DNA of 57,561 nucleotides from Microcaldota archaeon (GTDB lineage Archaea; Micrarchaeota; Micrarchaeia; Anstonellales; Bilamarchaeaceae), in NCBI GenBank assembly GCA_018812625.1, contig JAHJDH010000023.1, positions 1-57,561 of the forward strand, written 5' to 3'. Below the pieces are notes generated by a model, which worked only from the letters and a program-made list of their open reading frames with translations, made no database searches and was not told the origin of the DNA. Positions 39,668-49,991 of this stretch are shown here, piece after piece (within the stretch, counting starts at the first letter, position 1; each line of letters opens with the position of its first letter). Both the position numbers and the translations under genes were made by a program.

Positions 39668-42493
39668 ATGTATGATCACAAGAAACTAGAACAAGAAATG
39701 CTGGAATTTTGGAAAGAAAAAAACATTTACGAAAAAGCCAAGAAAAAGAATAATGGCAATGAGACCTTTTACTTTTGTGATGGGCCTCCTTATGCCACTG
39801 GCCAGATTCATCCAGGAACTGGGTGGAACAAGACTCTAAAAGATTCAGTTTGCCGTTACCAAAGAATTTGCGGAAAGGACGTTCGAGTTCAGGCGGGTTA
39901 TGATACTCATGGTCTTCCGATCGAAGTCAAAGTAGAACAACAGTTGAAATTCAAAAACAAAAACGATATAGAAAAATACGGCATTGGAAAGTTTGTTAAA
40001 AAATGCAAAGAGTTCGCAACAAAATATGTCGGAATTATGGGTGAACAATTCCAATCCCTTGGAGTTTGGATGGACTTTGATACTCCCTATATCACTTATC
40101 ACGATAGTTACATCAATGCATCTTGGAGCACTTTGAAGATGGCCCATGAAAAAGACTTGATGCATCAGGGCTTCTATGTTCTTCCTTACTGTTATCGATG
40201 CGAGACAACAATAGCAAATTATGAACTTGAGTATGATGAGGAAACTGATCCAAGTATATATATCAAATTTAAAGTAAAAGACAAGGATGAATATCTGATT
40301 GTCTGGACTACAACTCCATGGACACTTACTGCAAACATGGGAGTTATGGTACATCCGACTCATTCATATGTTAAAGCTAAAGTTGGCGACGAGATTTGGA
40401 TTATTGCAAAAGAAAGACTTGATCATGTTCTTGAACTTACTGAGGCTAGTGCAACTGTTGTTGAAGAGCTTCCAGGACGAAAACTAAATGATCTTCAATA
40501 TGATCACCCTTTCCAGGATAAAATCAAGAAAGAATATGATAGAAAGGTTGTTCTTAGCGACGAATATGTTACTCTTGAAGAAGGAACTGGTTTGGTTCAT
40601 ACAGCACCTGGCCATGGTCCTGAGGATTTCATAATTGGTAAGCGTTTTGGCATTGAGGCGTTTTGTCCTGTGAATGGCAAGGGAAATTATACGGAAGAAG
40701 CTGGAGAATTTGCAGGTCAAAATGTTAGAGAAGCAAACCCATCTATTATTGAATTGCTTCGTAGCAATGGCACCCTTCTCTATGAAGCTCGAATAAAACA
40801 CAGATATCCTCATTGCTGGAGATGCAAAACTCCTCTTATCTTCCTTACAACAAACCAGTGGTTTGTTTCAATTTCAAAAATAAAAGATCAGATGCTCAAT
40901 GAAATTGATAAAACAGAATGGCATCCTGGCTTTGCAAAAGAACGATTCAAGGAGTTTGTTACAAATGCTCCTGACTGGTGCATCTCAAGACAGAGGTACT
41001 GGGGTATCCCACTACCTATCTGGAAATGCGAATGTGAAAAAATCCGAGTAATAGGTTCTCGTGATGAGATTCCAAAAATAGAGGAACTCCACAGGCCCTA
41101 TATCGATGAGGTCGAACTTGACTGCGAATGCGGCAAGAAAATGAAGCGTGTTCCTGATGTTCTTGATGTTTGGTTTGATTCTGGAAATGCCATTTGGGCA
41201 TCTCTTAATCCAGAAGAGGCTAAGAAATATGGAGAGCGTGCTGATCTGATCCTCGAAGGACAAGATCAAATTCGTGGATGGTTCTATTCTCTTCTAGGCT
41301 CTGGTGTCGTAAGGCAAGGGGCTTGTCCATACAAACGTTTGCTCATGCATGGATTCTTTGTGGATGAGCACGGAGAAAAGATGAGCAAATCACTGGGTAA
41401 CTTCATTCCGATCGAACAGATTCTAGAAAAATATGGTGCTGATAGTTTCAGGCTTTGGAGCATTAGCAATACTGTATGGGATGAGCTCAAATTCAGTTGG
41501 GTTGAGATGAAAAAGGCATCGTCTGATCTTAATATCGCTGCAAATATGATCTCGTTTTTGGAAAGGTTTTATCCAAAGAAAAAAATCGAGGAAGTTGAGC
41601 TGGAGCCTCTTGATAAATGGATGCTCAGCCGTCTTAATTCCACTTTGAAATCATTTAGAAATTCATTTGAGACGTATGAACTTAACAAAGCAGCAAAAAT
41701 ACTCCGTTCATTTATCGTCGAAGATATCAGCAGATTTTACATGAAACTAGCCAAAGAAAGAATTTCAAAAGGTGAAAATGCCGAAGCTGCACTCTATGTT
41801 GTTTATCATGTGATGCTCTCATCTTTGAAAATGCTCAGTTGTATCTGTCCACTGCTTTGCGAAAGCCTTTACCAGAGATTCTATAAGAAATTTGAAGGAG
41901 AAGAATCTCTATTCCTTCTGGTACTTGAATCTTCAAATGAAGCTGACATCAATGTTCTTTATGAAAAGCAGGTAGAAAATCTTAAGGAAGTTGTATCAAC
42001 TGCTATGCTAGCTCGACAAGAAGCCGGAATCAAGGTCAGATGGCCCATTCGAACTCTTTATGTAGAGACCAAATCTCATGAAGTTATTGATGCTGTAAAT
42101 GCGTTTGAGAAAACCATTCTTTCCCTTACAAATGTTAAGGAGCTCAAAACTCTGGAAGAAAAACCCTCTGGTGAGCTCTCCAGCTCTGAATTTGAGAAAG
42201 GTACAATTCACATTGATAAAAAAATCGATGAACAGCTTTATGAAGAAGGCATGGTAAATGAGGTTAAGAGAAGGGTACAGATACTTAGAAAAGATGCCGG
42301 ACTAGTAGAGTCAGACAAAATTAAATTCACACTTGAAACAGAAGCCGAAATTGAGGCCATTGTGAAAAAGAACGAGAAAAAAATAGCTTCTGAAGTTAAT
42401 GCATCGTCAGTTGTTTATGGCCCTGCAAAAGATCCAAAAGAATACAAAATAGATGGACGGCTTGTGAAGCTTTCAGTGCAGAAAGATATTTAA
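39668..42493 (+). CDS. ileS: Isoleucyl-tRNA synthetase
   Basis: Charges tRNA-Ile. The 941 residues carry a class I core with HPGT in the HIGH position (archaeal IleRS often has HxGT), the editing domain with WTTTPWTL, and KMSKS in HGEKMSKSLGNF near residue 575. The C-terminal anticodon-binding region is somewhat shorter than in larger forms, and a metal-binding Cys pair (CWRCKTP) is seen. The pilin-like gene follows immediately. Confidence 0.96.
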   Translation: MYDHKKLEQEMLEFWKEKNIYEKAKKKNNGNETFYFCDGPPYATGQIHPGTGWNKTLKDSVCRYQRICGKDVRVQAGYDTHGLPIEVKVEQQLKFKNKNDIEKYGIGKFVKKCKEFATKYVGIMGEQFQSLGVWMDFDTPYITYHDSYINASWSTLKMAHEKDLMHQGFYVLPYCYRCETTIANYELEYDEETDPSIYIKFKVKDKDEYLIVWTTTPWTLTANMGVMVHPTHSYVKAKVGDEIWIIAKERLDHVLELTEASATVVEELPGRKLNDLQYDHPFQDKIKKEYDRKVVLSDEYVTLEEGTGLVHTAPGHGPEDFIIGKRFGIEAFCPVNGKGNYTEEAGEFAGQNVREANPSIIELLRSNGTLLYEARIKHRYPHCWRCKTPLIFLTTNQWFVSISKIKDQMLNEIDKTEWHPGFAKERFKEFVTNAPDWCISRQRYWGIPLPIWKCECEKIRVIGSRDEIPKIEELHRPYIDEVELDCECGKKMKRVPDVLDVWFDSGNAIWASLNPEEAKKYGERADLILEGQDQIRGWFYSLLGSGVVRQGACPYKRLLMHGFFVDEHGEKMSKSLGNFIPIEQILEKYGADSFRLWSISNTVWDELKFSWVEMKKASSDLNIAANMISFLERFYPKKKIEEVELEPLDKWMLSRLNSTLKSFRNSFETYELNKAAKILRSFIVEDISRFYMKLAKERISKGENAEAALYVVYHVMLSSLKMLSCICPLLCESLYQRFYKKFEGEESLFLLVLESSNEADINVLYEKQVENLKEVVSTAMLARQEAGIKVRWPIRTLYVETKSHEVIDAVNAFEKTILSLTNVKELKTLEEKPSGELSSSEFEKGTIHIDKKIDEQLYEEGMVNEVKRRVQILRKDAGLVESDKIKFTLETEAEIEAIVKKNEKKIASEVNASSVVYGPAKDPKEYKIDGRLVKLSVQKDI

Positions 42494-42517
42494 TTGATGC
42501 ATGGGGGTATGTTAACT

Positions 42518-43009
42518 ATGAAGGGACAAGCAGCAGTAGAATATTTGATGACCTATGGCTGGGCGATTCTTGCTTTGGTAATAGTTGTTGGAGTGCTTTT
42601 AACTAGCGGAATTCTATCACCAAGTTATCTTGTTGCAGAAGAATGTTCTTTTGGAAACAATTTCCCTTGTAAGTTTGCCATTTACAATGATGGAGGCTCA
42701 ACAAAACTTGGTATGGATATATTCAATGGGTATCCATATAAGGTCAAAATCATTGAAATAAATATTCAAACTACTGACGGACTTCAAAGCTTCTCTGGCT
42801 TTGCAACAAATGTTGAGCTTGATAGTGGAGAACATACAATCCCTCCTTTTGAGGCAACTCTCAGCGGTCCCGAAGTAAAAGAAGGAGATATCAAGAAGTT
42901 TACTGGAAACATCACATATGTTTCATGTGCTTCGGAACTCGGGCCTACTTGCAGCACTGCAGAACATCTAATTAGCGGAAGAGTTGTCGGAAAGATCATT
43001 CCACAGTAA
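42518..43009 (+). CDS. Type IV pilin-like protein with class III signal peptide
   Basis: From ATG 42518 the protein starts MKGQAAVEYLMTYGWAIL, the classic archaeal class III signal peptide, cleaved after KG by the prepilin peptidase so that the hydrophobic helix can assemble into a filament. The mature part is a beta-rich domain of about 140 residues with two pairs of cysteines (CSFGNNFPC; CASELGPTC). It follows ileS directly and converges with valS. An earlier in-frame ATG at 42494 is less likely. Confidence 0.88.
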   Translation: MKGQAAVEYLMTYGWAILALVIVVGVLLTSGILSPSYLVAEECSFGNNFPCKFAIYNDGGSTKLGMDIFNGYPYKVKIIEINIQTTDGLQSFSGFATNVELDSGEHTIPPFEATLSGPEVKEGDIKKFTGNITYVSCASELGPTCSTAEHLISGRVVGKIIPQ

Positions 43010-45308
43010 TTGACAGCTCCCCAACTTTATTTTCTACATTTTTTATCTTGCTGATCTTTCCAAGTTCTATTACTAATTCCTCATCCATCTTTTTTGGAGT
43101 TGTAACAACAACTTTCTCAAGCTCTGCATTTTGAGCTAGTTTGTTGTTTGACTTGTACTGTCTAATTAGTGTAATAACATCATTGAGTGTAGATACTTTT
43201 TCAACTTCTTCCAAGTATTCCTCTCCAGCTTCTGGCCAGCTTTCATGCTGGATGCTTTTTCCTGGATTGTAAATTTGGTATACTTCTTCACTAATATGTG
43301 GAGTGATTGGAGCAAGTATCTTCAGCGTCTCTAAAATTACCTTATTGAGGCAGTAAAGTGCTGCATTTTTTGATGGTTCGTCATTGTATACTCTGTGCTT
43401 CACATACTCAAGGTAGTCATCGCAAAAGTCATTCCAGAAGAATTTCTGAATAGCACCAATTGTTGTATGATATTCATATTTCTCCATCGCTCCTGTTGCT
43501 TTTTTTATCGTAGTATTTAGCCTTCCTATTATCCACTTGTCAATTGTGGTGAGTTCAGTCTCATCTGCATTTCCAAGAGTTTCTACAAATTTTGCTGCGT
43601 TCCATAGTTTTGCAAGGAAGCTTTTGGAGTATTTTATATCTTCATAGCTAAATGGCCTGTCCTTTGCCATAGCCCCGCTTAGAGCTGCCCATTGTCTTAT
43701 TGCATCAACAGGATACTCCTTTTGGAGTTCTGCTGGGGAAATAATGTTCCCAAGGCTTTTGCTCATTTTTTTGCCATCTGTAGCAAGCACGTTTCCATTT
43801 AAGAGAACTGTCTCAAATGGCTTTTGTTTTGTTAGCGCAACTCCACTTCTGAATATCGTATAAAATGCCCAGGTCCTGACAATTTCAACTCCCTGGGGCC
43901 TTAGTGAAACCGGATAAAATTTCTTCATTTTTTCTTTATCTGGCCAGCCTGCAATAATCAACGGGCTGATGCTTGAATCAACCCAGCAGTCGCATGTGCT
44001 TGTTTCTGGCTGCATTTCTTTTCCGCATTCGCATTTTTTTGTCCCTGCTTTTTCCGGATAAAATGGAAGCTCATCTGCCGAAGCTGTTTTTCCGCACTCG
44101 CAAATGTAAAATGGAAGAGGTGTTCCGAAAACTCGTTGTCTTGAAATTACCCAGTCCCATTCAGCGCCTTCAACCCAGTCAATAAGGTATGTAATTCCAA
44201 ATTCAGGAATCCATTTGATCTCATGCGCCATCTCCTTGACTGCTTTTGCAGTTGATCTAATGTCTGCAAACCACTGAAGAGAAGGAATCAGTTCAACTGG
44301 TCTTTTGCATCTGTCATGGACCTTAACTGTTTGTTTCAAGTCTTCTTTTTTGACAACCTTATCCCCGAGAATTTCAAGCATCTTTTTCTTAGCATCAACT
44401 ATCTTTAGTCCATCAAGCTCTCCAGCATTGATCATCTTTCCATATGCATCAATAACCTGAACCAGCGGAAGTTTGTATCTATGCATCCATACAACATCCA
44501 TCTTATCTCCAAAAGTACAGACCATAACAAGTCCTGATCCAAATTCCTTGTCCACTTCCTTGTCTGCAAATGCCGGAACTTCGGCTCCAAGCGGTGTGGT
44601 GATTTTTTTTCCGCTGAGGTTTTTGTATCTCTCATCTTCTGGATTGTATAATACTGCACCGCACGCAGCAAGCATTTCTGGTCTTGTTGTTGCAATAATA
44701 AGTTCTTCTCCACCAGGACCAGTGAATTTAATGTGATTAAGTGTTCCGTTCTTTTCTTCATCATCAAGTTCTGCCTTTGCAACTGCAGAGCCGCATCTGG
44801 TACACCAGTAAACAGGATATTTATCTCTGTAGACTAGTTTGTCCCCGTACATTTGGATTAATGACATCTGGACTTTTTTGTGATAATCAGGATCCATTGT
44901 CCGATATTCATATCTCCAGTCAGCAGAAAATCCCATCTCGTTCATTTGTTTTTTCATTCTGGCAATCATGTCATGTGTCCATTCCACGCATTTTTCCCTG
45001 AATTCTGCTGGAGGAAGTCTTCCGTATTTTTTTTCAACTTTGACTTCTGTCGGGAATCCCTGTGTATCCCATCCTTGCGGATAGTAGACATTGAATCCTC
45101 TCATTCGCTTGTATCTTGCTGCAAAGTCAAAGAAACTGTATGAGAGCACATGGCCCATGTGAAGCTCTCCGCTTGTAAATGGCGGCGGGGTATCAATAGA
45201 ATAAATCTCTTTGGTGTTGTCCTCTTCATCGAACTGGTAAGTTTTGTTCTCCTGCCAGTACTGCTGCCATTTCTCCTCAATACTTCTATCAAATCTCTTT
45301 TGAAGCAT
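42996..45308 (-). CDS. valS: Valyl-tRNA synthetase
   Basis: Charges tRNA-Val. HMGH (in GELHMGHVLSY) is the HIGH motif, WDTQGFPTEVKVE follows, editing motif IIATTRPEML, KMSKS in GKKMSKSLGNI, and Cys pairs for zinc (CECGKT, CECGKEM). From ATG 45308 (MLQKRFDRS) it has 770 residues, on the short side of the family but normal for small archaea. Its end overlaps that of the pilin-like gene by 14 bases. Confidence 0.96.
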   Translation of the reverse strand: MLQKRFDRSIEEKWQQYWQENKTYQFDEEDNTKEIYSIDTPPPFTSGELHMGHVLSYSFFDFAARYKRMRGFNVYYPQGWDTQGFPTEVKVEKKYGRLPPAEFREKCVEWTHDMIARMKKQMNEMGFSADWRYEYRTMDPDYHKKVQMSLIQMYGDKLVYRDKYPVYWCTRCGSAVAKAELDDEEKNGTLNHIKFTGPGGEELIIATTRPEMLAACGAVLYNPEDERYKNLSGKKITTPLGAEVPAFADKEVDKEFGSGLVMVCTFGDKMDVVWMHRYKLPLVQVIDAYGKMINAGELDGLKIVDAKKKMLEILGDKVVKKEDLKQTVKVHDRCKRPVELIPSLQWFADIRSTAKAVKEMAHEIKWIPEFGITYLIDWVEGAEWDWVISRQRVFGTPLPFYICECGKTASADELPFYPEKAGTKKCECGKEMQPETSTCDCWVDSSISPLIIAGWPDKEKMKKFYPVSLRPQGVEIVRTWAFYTIFRSGVALTKQKPFETVLLNGNVLATDGKKMSKSLGNIISPAELQKEYPVDAIRQWAALSGAMAKDRPFSYEDIKYSKSFLAKLWNAAKFVETLGNADETELTTIDKWIIGRLNTTIKKATGAMEKYEYHTTIGAIQKFFWNDFCDDYLEYVKHRVYNDEPSKNAALYCLNKVILETLKILAPITPHISEEVYQIYNPGKSIQHESWPEAGEEYLEEVEKVSTLNDVITLIRQYKSNNKLAQNAELEKVVVTTPKKMDEELVIELGKISKIKNVENKVGELSITVE

Positions 45309-45371
45309 AAAAATCAAGAAGTAGTTATTCTTTAGTTTTTAAAAAACCCTGTTTCAGCAAAGCGGCAAGTT

Positions 45372-46085
45372 TTATCCAATAATCTGCCCTGTTTTTTTAT
45401 CTATGATATAATGTCCAGTAACAGTATTATCAACACAGTTATCCAGGTCAAAAATAGTTGTTCCCATGCTTACTGGGGGGCACCAGGTATATTTTGTTTC
45501 CAGATAAACATCCCAGGTATCGCTCATATTCCCTACTTGTTTGGATGTAGATCTCCAATTATTTATTGTCTTCTCTATTTTTGATTTCATAAAGCTGTCT
45601 GCTATGTTCTGTGCCATAGTTTCATTTTCTACTTCTCCTATTACTGTGAGTTCATAACTAAATAATCTCTTTTCTGGGGTCTGACCAACCCTTTTTGTTG
45701 CTCCAAAATAAAAACTACTCGGAATCGCAGGTGCAGATAGATTAACTGTGTAAACATTTCCAGATGAATTAATTATCTTCACATATCTATGTCTTTCTGG
45801 TTCATATGGATGAAGATAGCCATACATTGTCCATACATCTTCTCCTTCATTTATTTCAATATCTGTTTTAATCTCCCCATTAATTTTCACATAACTGCTT
45901 TGGTTATTCTCTAAAAATACTTTTTCATATTCATTAGGGTCAGCTTCAATTCTCTTCGGGCTATATTCTAAACACTCACTTTCCTGGCTAACTACCTCTC
46001 CATCTGGACAAACATGACTATAAGAAGGAATGGTGCAACCACTAACAAAAAGAACAATTAAACTCAAGATAGCAAGAACCCTCAT
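45372..46085 (-). CDS. Secreted lipoprotein of unknown function
   Basis: 237 residues with a signal peptide and lipobox FVSGC. The Cys-containing segment HVCPDGEVVSQESEC resembles the opening of the Cys-rich lipoprotein at 13403 (YLCPDGSTIVSDLASC). The mature domain is beta-rich with several Asn-x-Ser/Thr sites. It is probably surface-anchored. Divergent from the subtilisin gene. Confidence 0.75.
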   Translation of the reverse strand: MRVLAILSLIVLFVSGCTIPSYSHVCPDGEVVSQESECLEYSPKRIEADPNEYEKVFLENNQSSYVKINGEIKTDIEINEGEDVWTMYGYLHPYEPERHRYVKIINSSGNVYTVNLSAPAIPSSFYFGATKRVGQTPEKRLFSYELTVIGEVENETMAQNIADSFMKSKIEKTINNWRSTSKQVGNMSDTWDVYLETKYTWCPPVSMGTTIFDLDNCVDNTVTGHYIIDKKTGQIIG

Positions 46086-46154
46086 AATCAGTTACCTACA
46101 TCAGAATTTATATATCTTAATCCAATATATACTTTTTCTATCTCTGTAAGAGCA

Positions 46155-46163
46155 TTTATATAT
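46155..46163 (+). promoter_or_regulatory. TATA box of the subtilisin gene
   Basis: TTTATATAT is centred about 25 bases before ATG 46182, which suggests a leaderless start there rather than at the upstream GTG 46164. Confidence 0.55.
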
Positions 46164-46181
46164 GTGTCTAATCCTGATAGT

Positions 46182-48650
46182 ATGGGGATGAAAATATCAA
46201 AATATCTGGGGAGGAAAGTTCTTAATTATTCTAAAAAAGGAGCAGCCAAGCTCAGAGACTTTAGTAAATATCTGTTCCTATCCACTGCTCTTGCTGTTGC
46301 TCCAATAGCAGCTTGTTCTGATCCAAATAGGCAAGAACAACCAAGACATCCAATAGAAGATACTGGACTTTGGGCAGAACCTTACTCTGGGCAAGTACTT
46401 CAGGACGAAAATGGAAGCTATTACATGGCAGAGAGACTTATCATGAGCTTTCATGATCCAGTATCTCATGAAGAAGTCCTTGATCTGACAAAAAACTTCA
46501 ATGGGAGAATAACCGGAGAGATCCCTCAATTAAATTCATTTGAGGTTGAGGTTATTGATGTTGATTCTGCAATTCATGCAATAGCTGGTCATTCCAAAGT
46601 CAGAACAGTTACTCGGAATTATTACTTTGAGTCTAGTTGGGATAATGAAGAATATACAACTGGTGAGGTTGGTCTTGACAATGGATTGTGGTGGTCTGAA
46701 AAAATTGATTTAATTGGAGGTCTCAATCTTCTAAAAAACTCAGATATTTCTCTTCAACCTAGTACTATAGCAGTAATTGATGTTGGATTCAACCTTGAAA
46801 ATTCTGATATTCCATATGCTGATAGCTCATATCATTTTGACTTTGGCGATTGGGATGTTTCACTTGCTCCACCATCCATAATCCAAGGGTTTAGTGCAGG
46901 CAAATATGCTCATGGAACAGCAGTTGCTGCATTTGCAGCAGCATCCAACAATGGAGAGCTGACTAATGGTGTTGCTGCAATAGGGAGCACAAAGATTCTT
47001 CCTCTAAAATTCTTTTCAGATAATCTATATACAGATCCTTCAAGTTATCTTCTTCCTCTGATGGGAGACAATTTCAGGGTTATTTCAGCATTAGTATACG
47101 TAAGTACAGTTGCAGAAGAACTTAACCTAACAACAGTTAACCTCAGTCTTGGTACTGATCCAGTATCGGATATCTCCAGCTTTAGTCAGCCTGTCATTTC
47201 CCTACTAACAAGCAAAGGAATTGCTGTTGTTGCTGCAGTAGGTAATGATAATGCTGATGCTTGCAAAGTTATTCCTGCTGCTCTAGAAGGAGTTATTTCT
47301 GTTGGTGGAACCCGATTAGAACAAAATGCACTGGGCGAGGGTATCGAAAAAAGATATCTCACTGAAAATCAAGCTTCAAACCATTCAACTGATGAGGATT
47401 GTCTAGAACTAACTGCTCCGGCACAAGATCTTCTCTCATTTAGTTATAATGGAACTCCCTGGTTAGTAGGCGGCACTTCATATGCAGCGCCTCAGGTAGC
47501 AGGCCTTGCTGTCTTGCTCAGGTCAGTCAATCCTGATCTGACAAATGCTGAAGTTCTTCAATTGCTTCGGAATAATGCTGATGATATAGTTCTCAATGAT
47601 GATCCAGATCTTCCACAAGGCACAATCTGGAAAAGAATCAGTGCCAGAAGAACAATAGAAGCTGTATTGGGCGTTCAAACAACATGGAGCAAAACATACG
47701 AAGCTAATTTCTATTCAACAGTCCAATCAAATGGTTTCATTGCTGCTGGATCAAAAAATGGAAGATTTCACATCTCCAAACTTGATAATTCAGGGAATAT
47801 ATTATGGGAACATACACTGGAGTCAAGTACTCATGGCAGAGACAGTGCCAAAAACATTATTAGCTTGGGAGGTGAACTGATTGCTGTTGGAAATGTTGAG
47901 CAATCAACTTCTCCATCATGCTGTCCATCTTACGATGCCCAAATGATGTCTCTTGATGATTCCGGGGAAGTTCTTTTCTCAAAAACATTGCCATCTGCAA
48001 CTGCGAGTGCAATTCAAAGAGTATCTGATGGTTTTATCATAGCAGGCTCTTCAGATGGCGGAATCCTTCTTCTAAAAACTGATTTAAACGGAGAAGAACT
48101 CTGGCGAAGTGAGATATACGCCGGACTAAATACTTTTGGCCAGGGAGTTGCAGTATCAGATCATGAATTTCTTGTTTCCGGAGTATCTCAAACAGATTCA
48201 AGGCACAATATGCTAATTAGGACAGACCTGGATGGGGATCCTCTCTGGGATGGTGACTTTGGACAGACAACATCTGATATTTTCGCCATAACTGCACTGC
48301 AGGATGGCAATTTTGTGCTTGCTGGAGCTAATTCATATGGAAATGGTCTTCTTATAAAAATCAATTCTGCAGGCTCTCCTATCTGGACAAAAACATTTGA
48401 TGATTGCTCCTTTAGGTCTGTAGTTGAAGCTGCTTCAGGAACAATCCTGGCAGTTGGGACTAAAAATGAGGATATCCTAGTCGTTAGAACTGATGCTGAT
48501 GGCACTACCATCTGGGAAAAAACTTTTGATGGTGGTAGTTCTGATTATGGTTATTCTATAACTGCAACTACTGACAATGGCTCAATAATTTCCGGGTCTT
48601 CAGATGATTCTGGTCGTTTGATTAGATTGAATGAAGAAGGAGAAATATAA
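46182..48650 (+). CDS. Subtilisin-like serine protease lipoprotein with beta-propeller
   Basis: An 822-residue exported protein. Signal peptide with lipobox IAAC, an I9-like propeptide (about 80-150), then a peptidase S8 domain: Asp in AVIDVGF, His in AHGTAVAAF, oxyanion Asn in AAVGNDN, and Ser in GGTSYAAPQVAG. From about residue 500 there are six or seven blades with the pattern GxxxAGSxxG...LLKTDxxGxxLWxxxF, a beta-propeller likely for binding. It should be an active cell-surface protease. The start was chosen from the TATA box spacing. Confidence 0.88.
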   Translation: MGMKISKYLGRKVLNYSKKGAAKLRDFSKYLFLSTALAVAPIAACSDPNRQEQPRHPIEDTGLWAEPYSGQVLQDENGSYYMAERLIMSFHDPVSHEEVLDLTKNFNGRITGEIPQLNSFEVEVIDVDSAIHAIAGHSKVRTVTRNYYFESSWDNEEYTTGEVGLDNGLWWSEKIDLIGGLNLLKNSDISLQPSTIAVIDVGFNLENSDIPYADSSYHFDFGDWDVSLAPPSIIQGFSAGKYAHGTAVAAFAAASNNGELTNGVAAIGSTKILPLKFFSDNLYTDPSSYLLPLMGDNFRVISALVYVSTVAEELNLTTVNLSLGTDPVSDISSFSQPVISLLTSKGIAVVAAVGNDNADACKVIPAALEGVISVGGTRLEQNALGEGIEKRYLTENQASNHSTDEDCLELTAPAQDLLSFSYNGTPWLVGGTSYAAPQVAGLAVLLRSVNPDLTNAEVLQLLRNNADDIVLNDDPDLPQGTIWKRISARRTIEAVLGVQTTWSKTYEANFYSTVQSNGFIAAGSKNGRFHISKLDNSGNILWEHTLESSTHGRDSAKNIISLGGELIAVGNVEQSTSPSCCPSYDAQMMSLDDSGEVLFSKTLPSATASAIQRVSDGFIIAGSSDGGILLLKTDLNGEELWRSEIYAGLNTFGQGVAVSDHEFLVSGVSQTDSRHNMLIRTDLDGDPLWDGDFGQTTSDIFAITALQDGNFVLAGANSYGNGLLIKINSAGSPIWTKTFDDCSFRSVVEAASGTILAVGTKNEDILVVRTDADGTTIWEKTFDGGSSDYGYSITATTDNGSIISGSSDDSGRLIRLNEEGEI

Positions 48651-48663
48651 ATGAAAAAAGAAA

Positions 48664-49950
48664 TTATGCTATTCGATCTTCTGAAGTTTTATGTGGAGTT
48701 AAATCCATATAACCTGCTCTGAGAAGTCTTCTCATCATTGCCTGTGTGATCATTGAACTTGCGATTGCATCACCGGTAGTTCCACTCATCTTTCCAAGTT
48801 CTATCATAGCTCCTTCAGTACTTCCAGCAATGCTTGCCAGATATGCAAAATATTCAGTGTCTCTAATTTCGCCCTCGCTCATTCCCTGCTGCTGCATTTT
48901 CCTTAGTTTATCTAGCGCATCTCTAGCTCTTTCTTGAGCAGCAGTTCTAGTTGCTGAGCCTGCTGGGTCAGTCAGGCTTTGAATATCAATGTCTGGTGTT
49001 TCTGTATCCTGCTCTTCTGCAGCTTCTTGTATGTTTAATTGCAGCTCCCAATTCATAAGCATCTGTGGATCAAATACTCCTGATTCACGCATGTAATCAA
49101 TGAGTCTTCTTTGTTTTTCTATGGGGAGTTGTTCAGTCCTATCTTTAATTTCTCCTTCTCTCTCTCGAGCGTATGCTCGTCTCTCATCAGTATCCTCTAT
49201 TGTTTCTGCTGCACGAGTATAATTTCTTCCTGCTTCAACTATAAGTTCCTGTCCTGGGACTTCTTCCTCCGTAGTCTCTGCGTTTTCTATAATCCCAGCC
49301 CCAGCTTCTAGCTGAATGCCTCCTAATCTCACACGAAATTCTCTTATACATCTATCCCAGAGTTGCTGAGGATCAATATCTATTCCTTGGATTCTTTGAT
49401 CAAATTCCTGCCTGCTTCCTTCATCATCTTGAGCAGCAAAAGCAACGAGTTCCGGTAAAAGTGGCACAACTTCTTCAGGTAGTTCTTCTTGTTTGAGAGC
49501 TGCAACTGCCTCATCTCTTGCTTGTGCACGCATTCTTTCTACTTCTACTGAACTTTGTCCAAAAGCAACATCAGGAGTAACCTCTACCTGCTCTCCACCT
49601 TCAACAGTCTCTCTGCATTCCTGGTATCTTGTAGTAAAAGTTTCCCAAAGTTCATCTGGACTATTTTGGATTCCAGAGCTCTGGAGCCTTGCATTAAATC
49701 CTTCTCTCTCTTCCCTAGCTACAAAACCCATCAAAACATTCAGGTCAGTAGGACGTGCGTCTTCCATCTCTCTTCTTGTAAGTGGATCAGCATCAGCTGG
49801 TATTGGAGTATATTGCAAAGGCTGCATTGCACCTTGCTGCATCTGGTCTCTGATTTGCTGGACTGCCATTTCAGTTGCTTGTGCTACTATAACTTGAGGT
49901 CCTGGTGTAACTTCTCCTTCTTCGCTTGCTCGTGCTCTTCCGATTACCAT
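48664..49950 (-). CDS. Arg/Gln/Glu-rich protein with duplicated module
   Basis: 428 residues, family not recognised. It is largely helical, with no signal peptide. A module of about 45 residues is present twice: LMGFVAREEREGFNARLQ...PDELWETFTTRYQECRE, and LVAFAAQDDEGSRQEFDQRI...PQQLWDRCIREFRVRL. Lys is scarce and Arg, Glu and Gln abundant, unlike most of the window. Two in-frame starts are close; the first follows an AT-rich promoter region. Confidence 0.65.
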   Translation of the reverse strand: MVIGRARASEEGEVTPGPQVIVAQATEMAVQQIRDQMQQGAMQPLQYTPIPADADPLTRREMEDARPTDLNVLMGFVAREEREGFNARLQSSGIQNSPDELWETFTTRYQECRETVEGGEQVEVTPDVAFGQSSVEVERMRAQARDEAVAALKQEELPEEVVPLLPELVAFAAQDDEGSRQEFDQRIQGIDIDPQQLWDRCIREFRVRLGGIQLEAGAGIIENAETTEEEVPGQELIVEAGRNYTRAAETIEDTDERRAYAREREGEIKDRTEQLPIEKQRRLIDYMRESGVFDPQMLMNWELQLNIQEAAEEQDTETPDIDIQSLTDPAGSATRTAAQERARDALDKLRKMQQQGMSEGEIRDTEYFAYLASIAGSTEGAMIELGKMSGTTGDAIASSMITQAMMRRLLRAGYMDLTPHKTSEDRIA

Positions 49951-49991
49951 AAATAGAATTTAAGAAGAAAAATTAAAAAATAGGCTTATTT

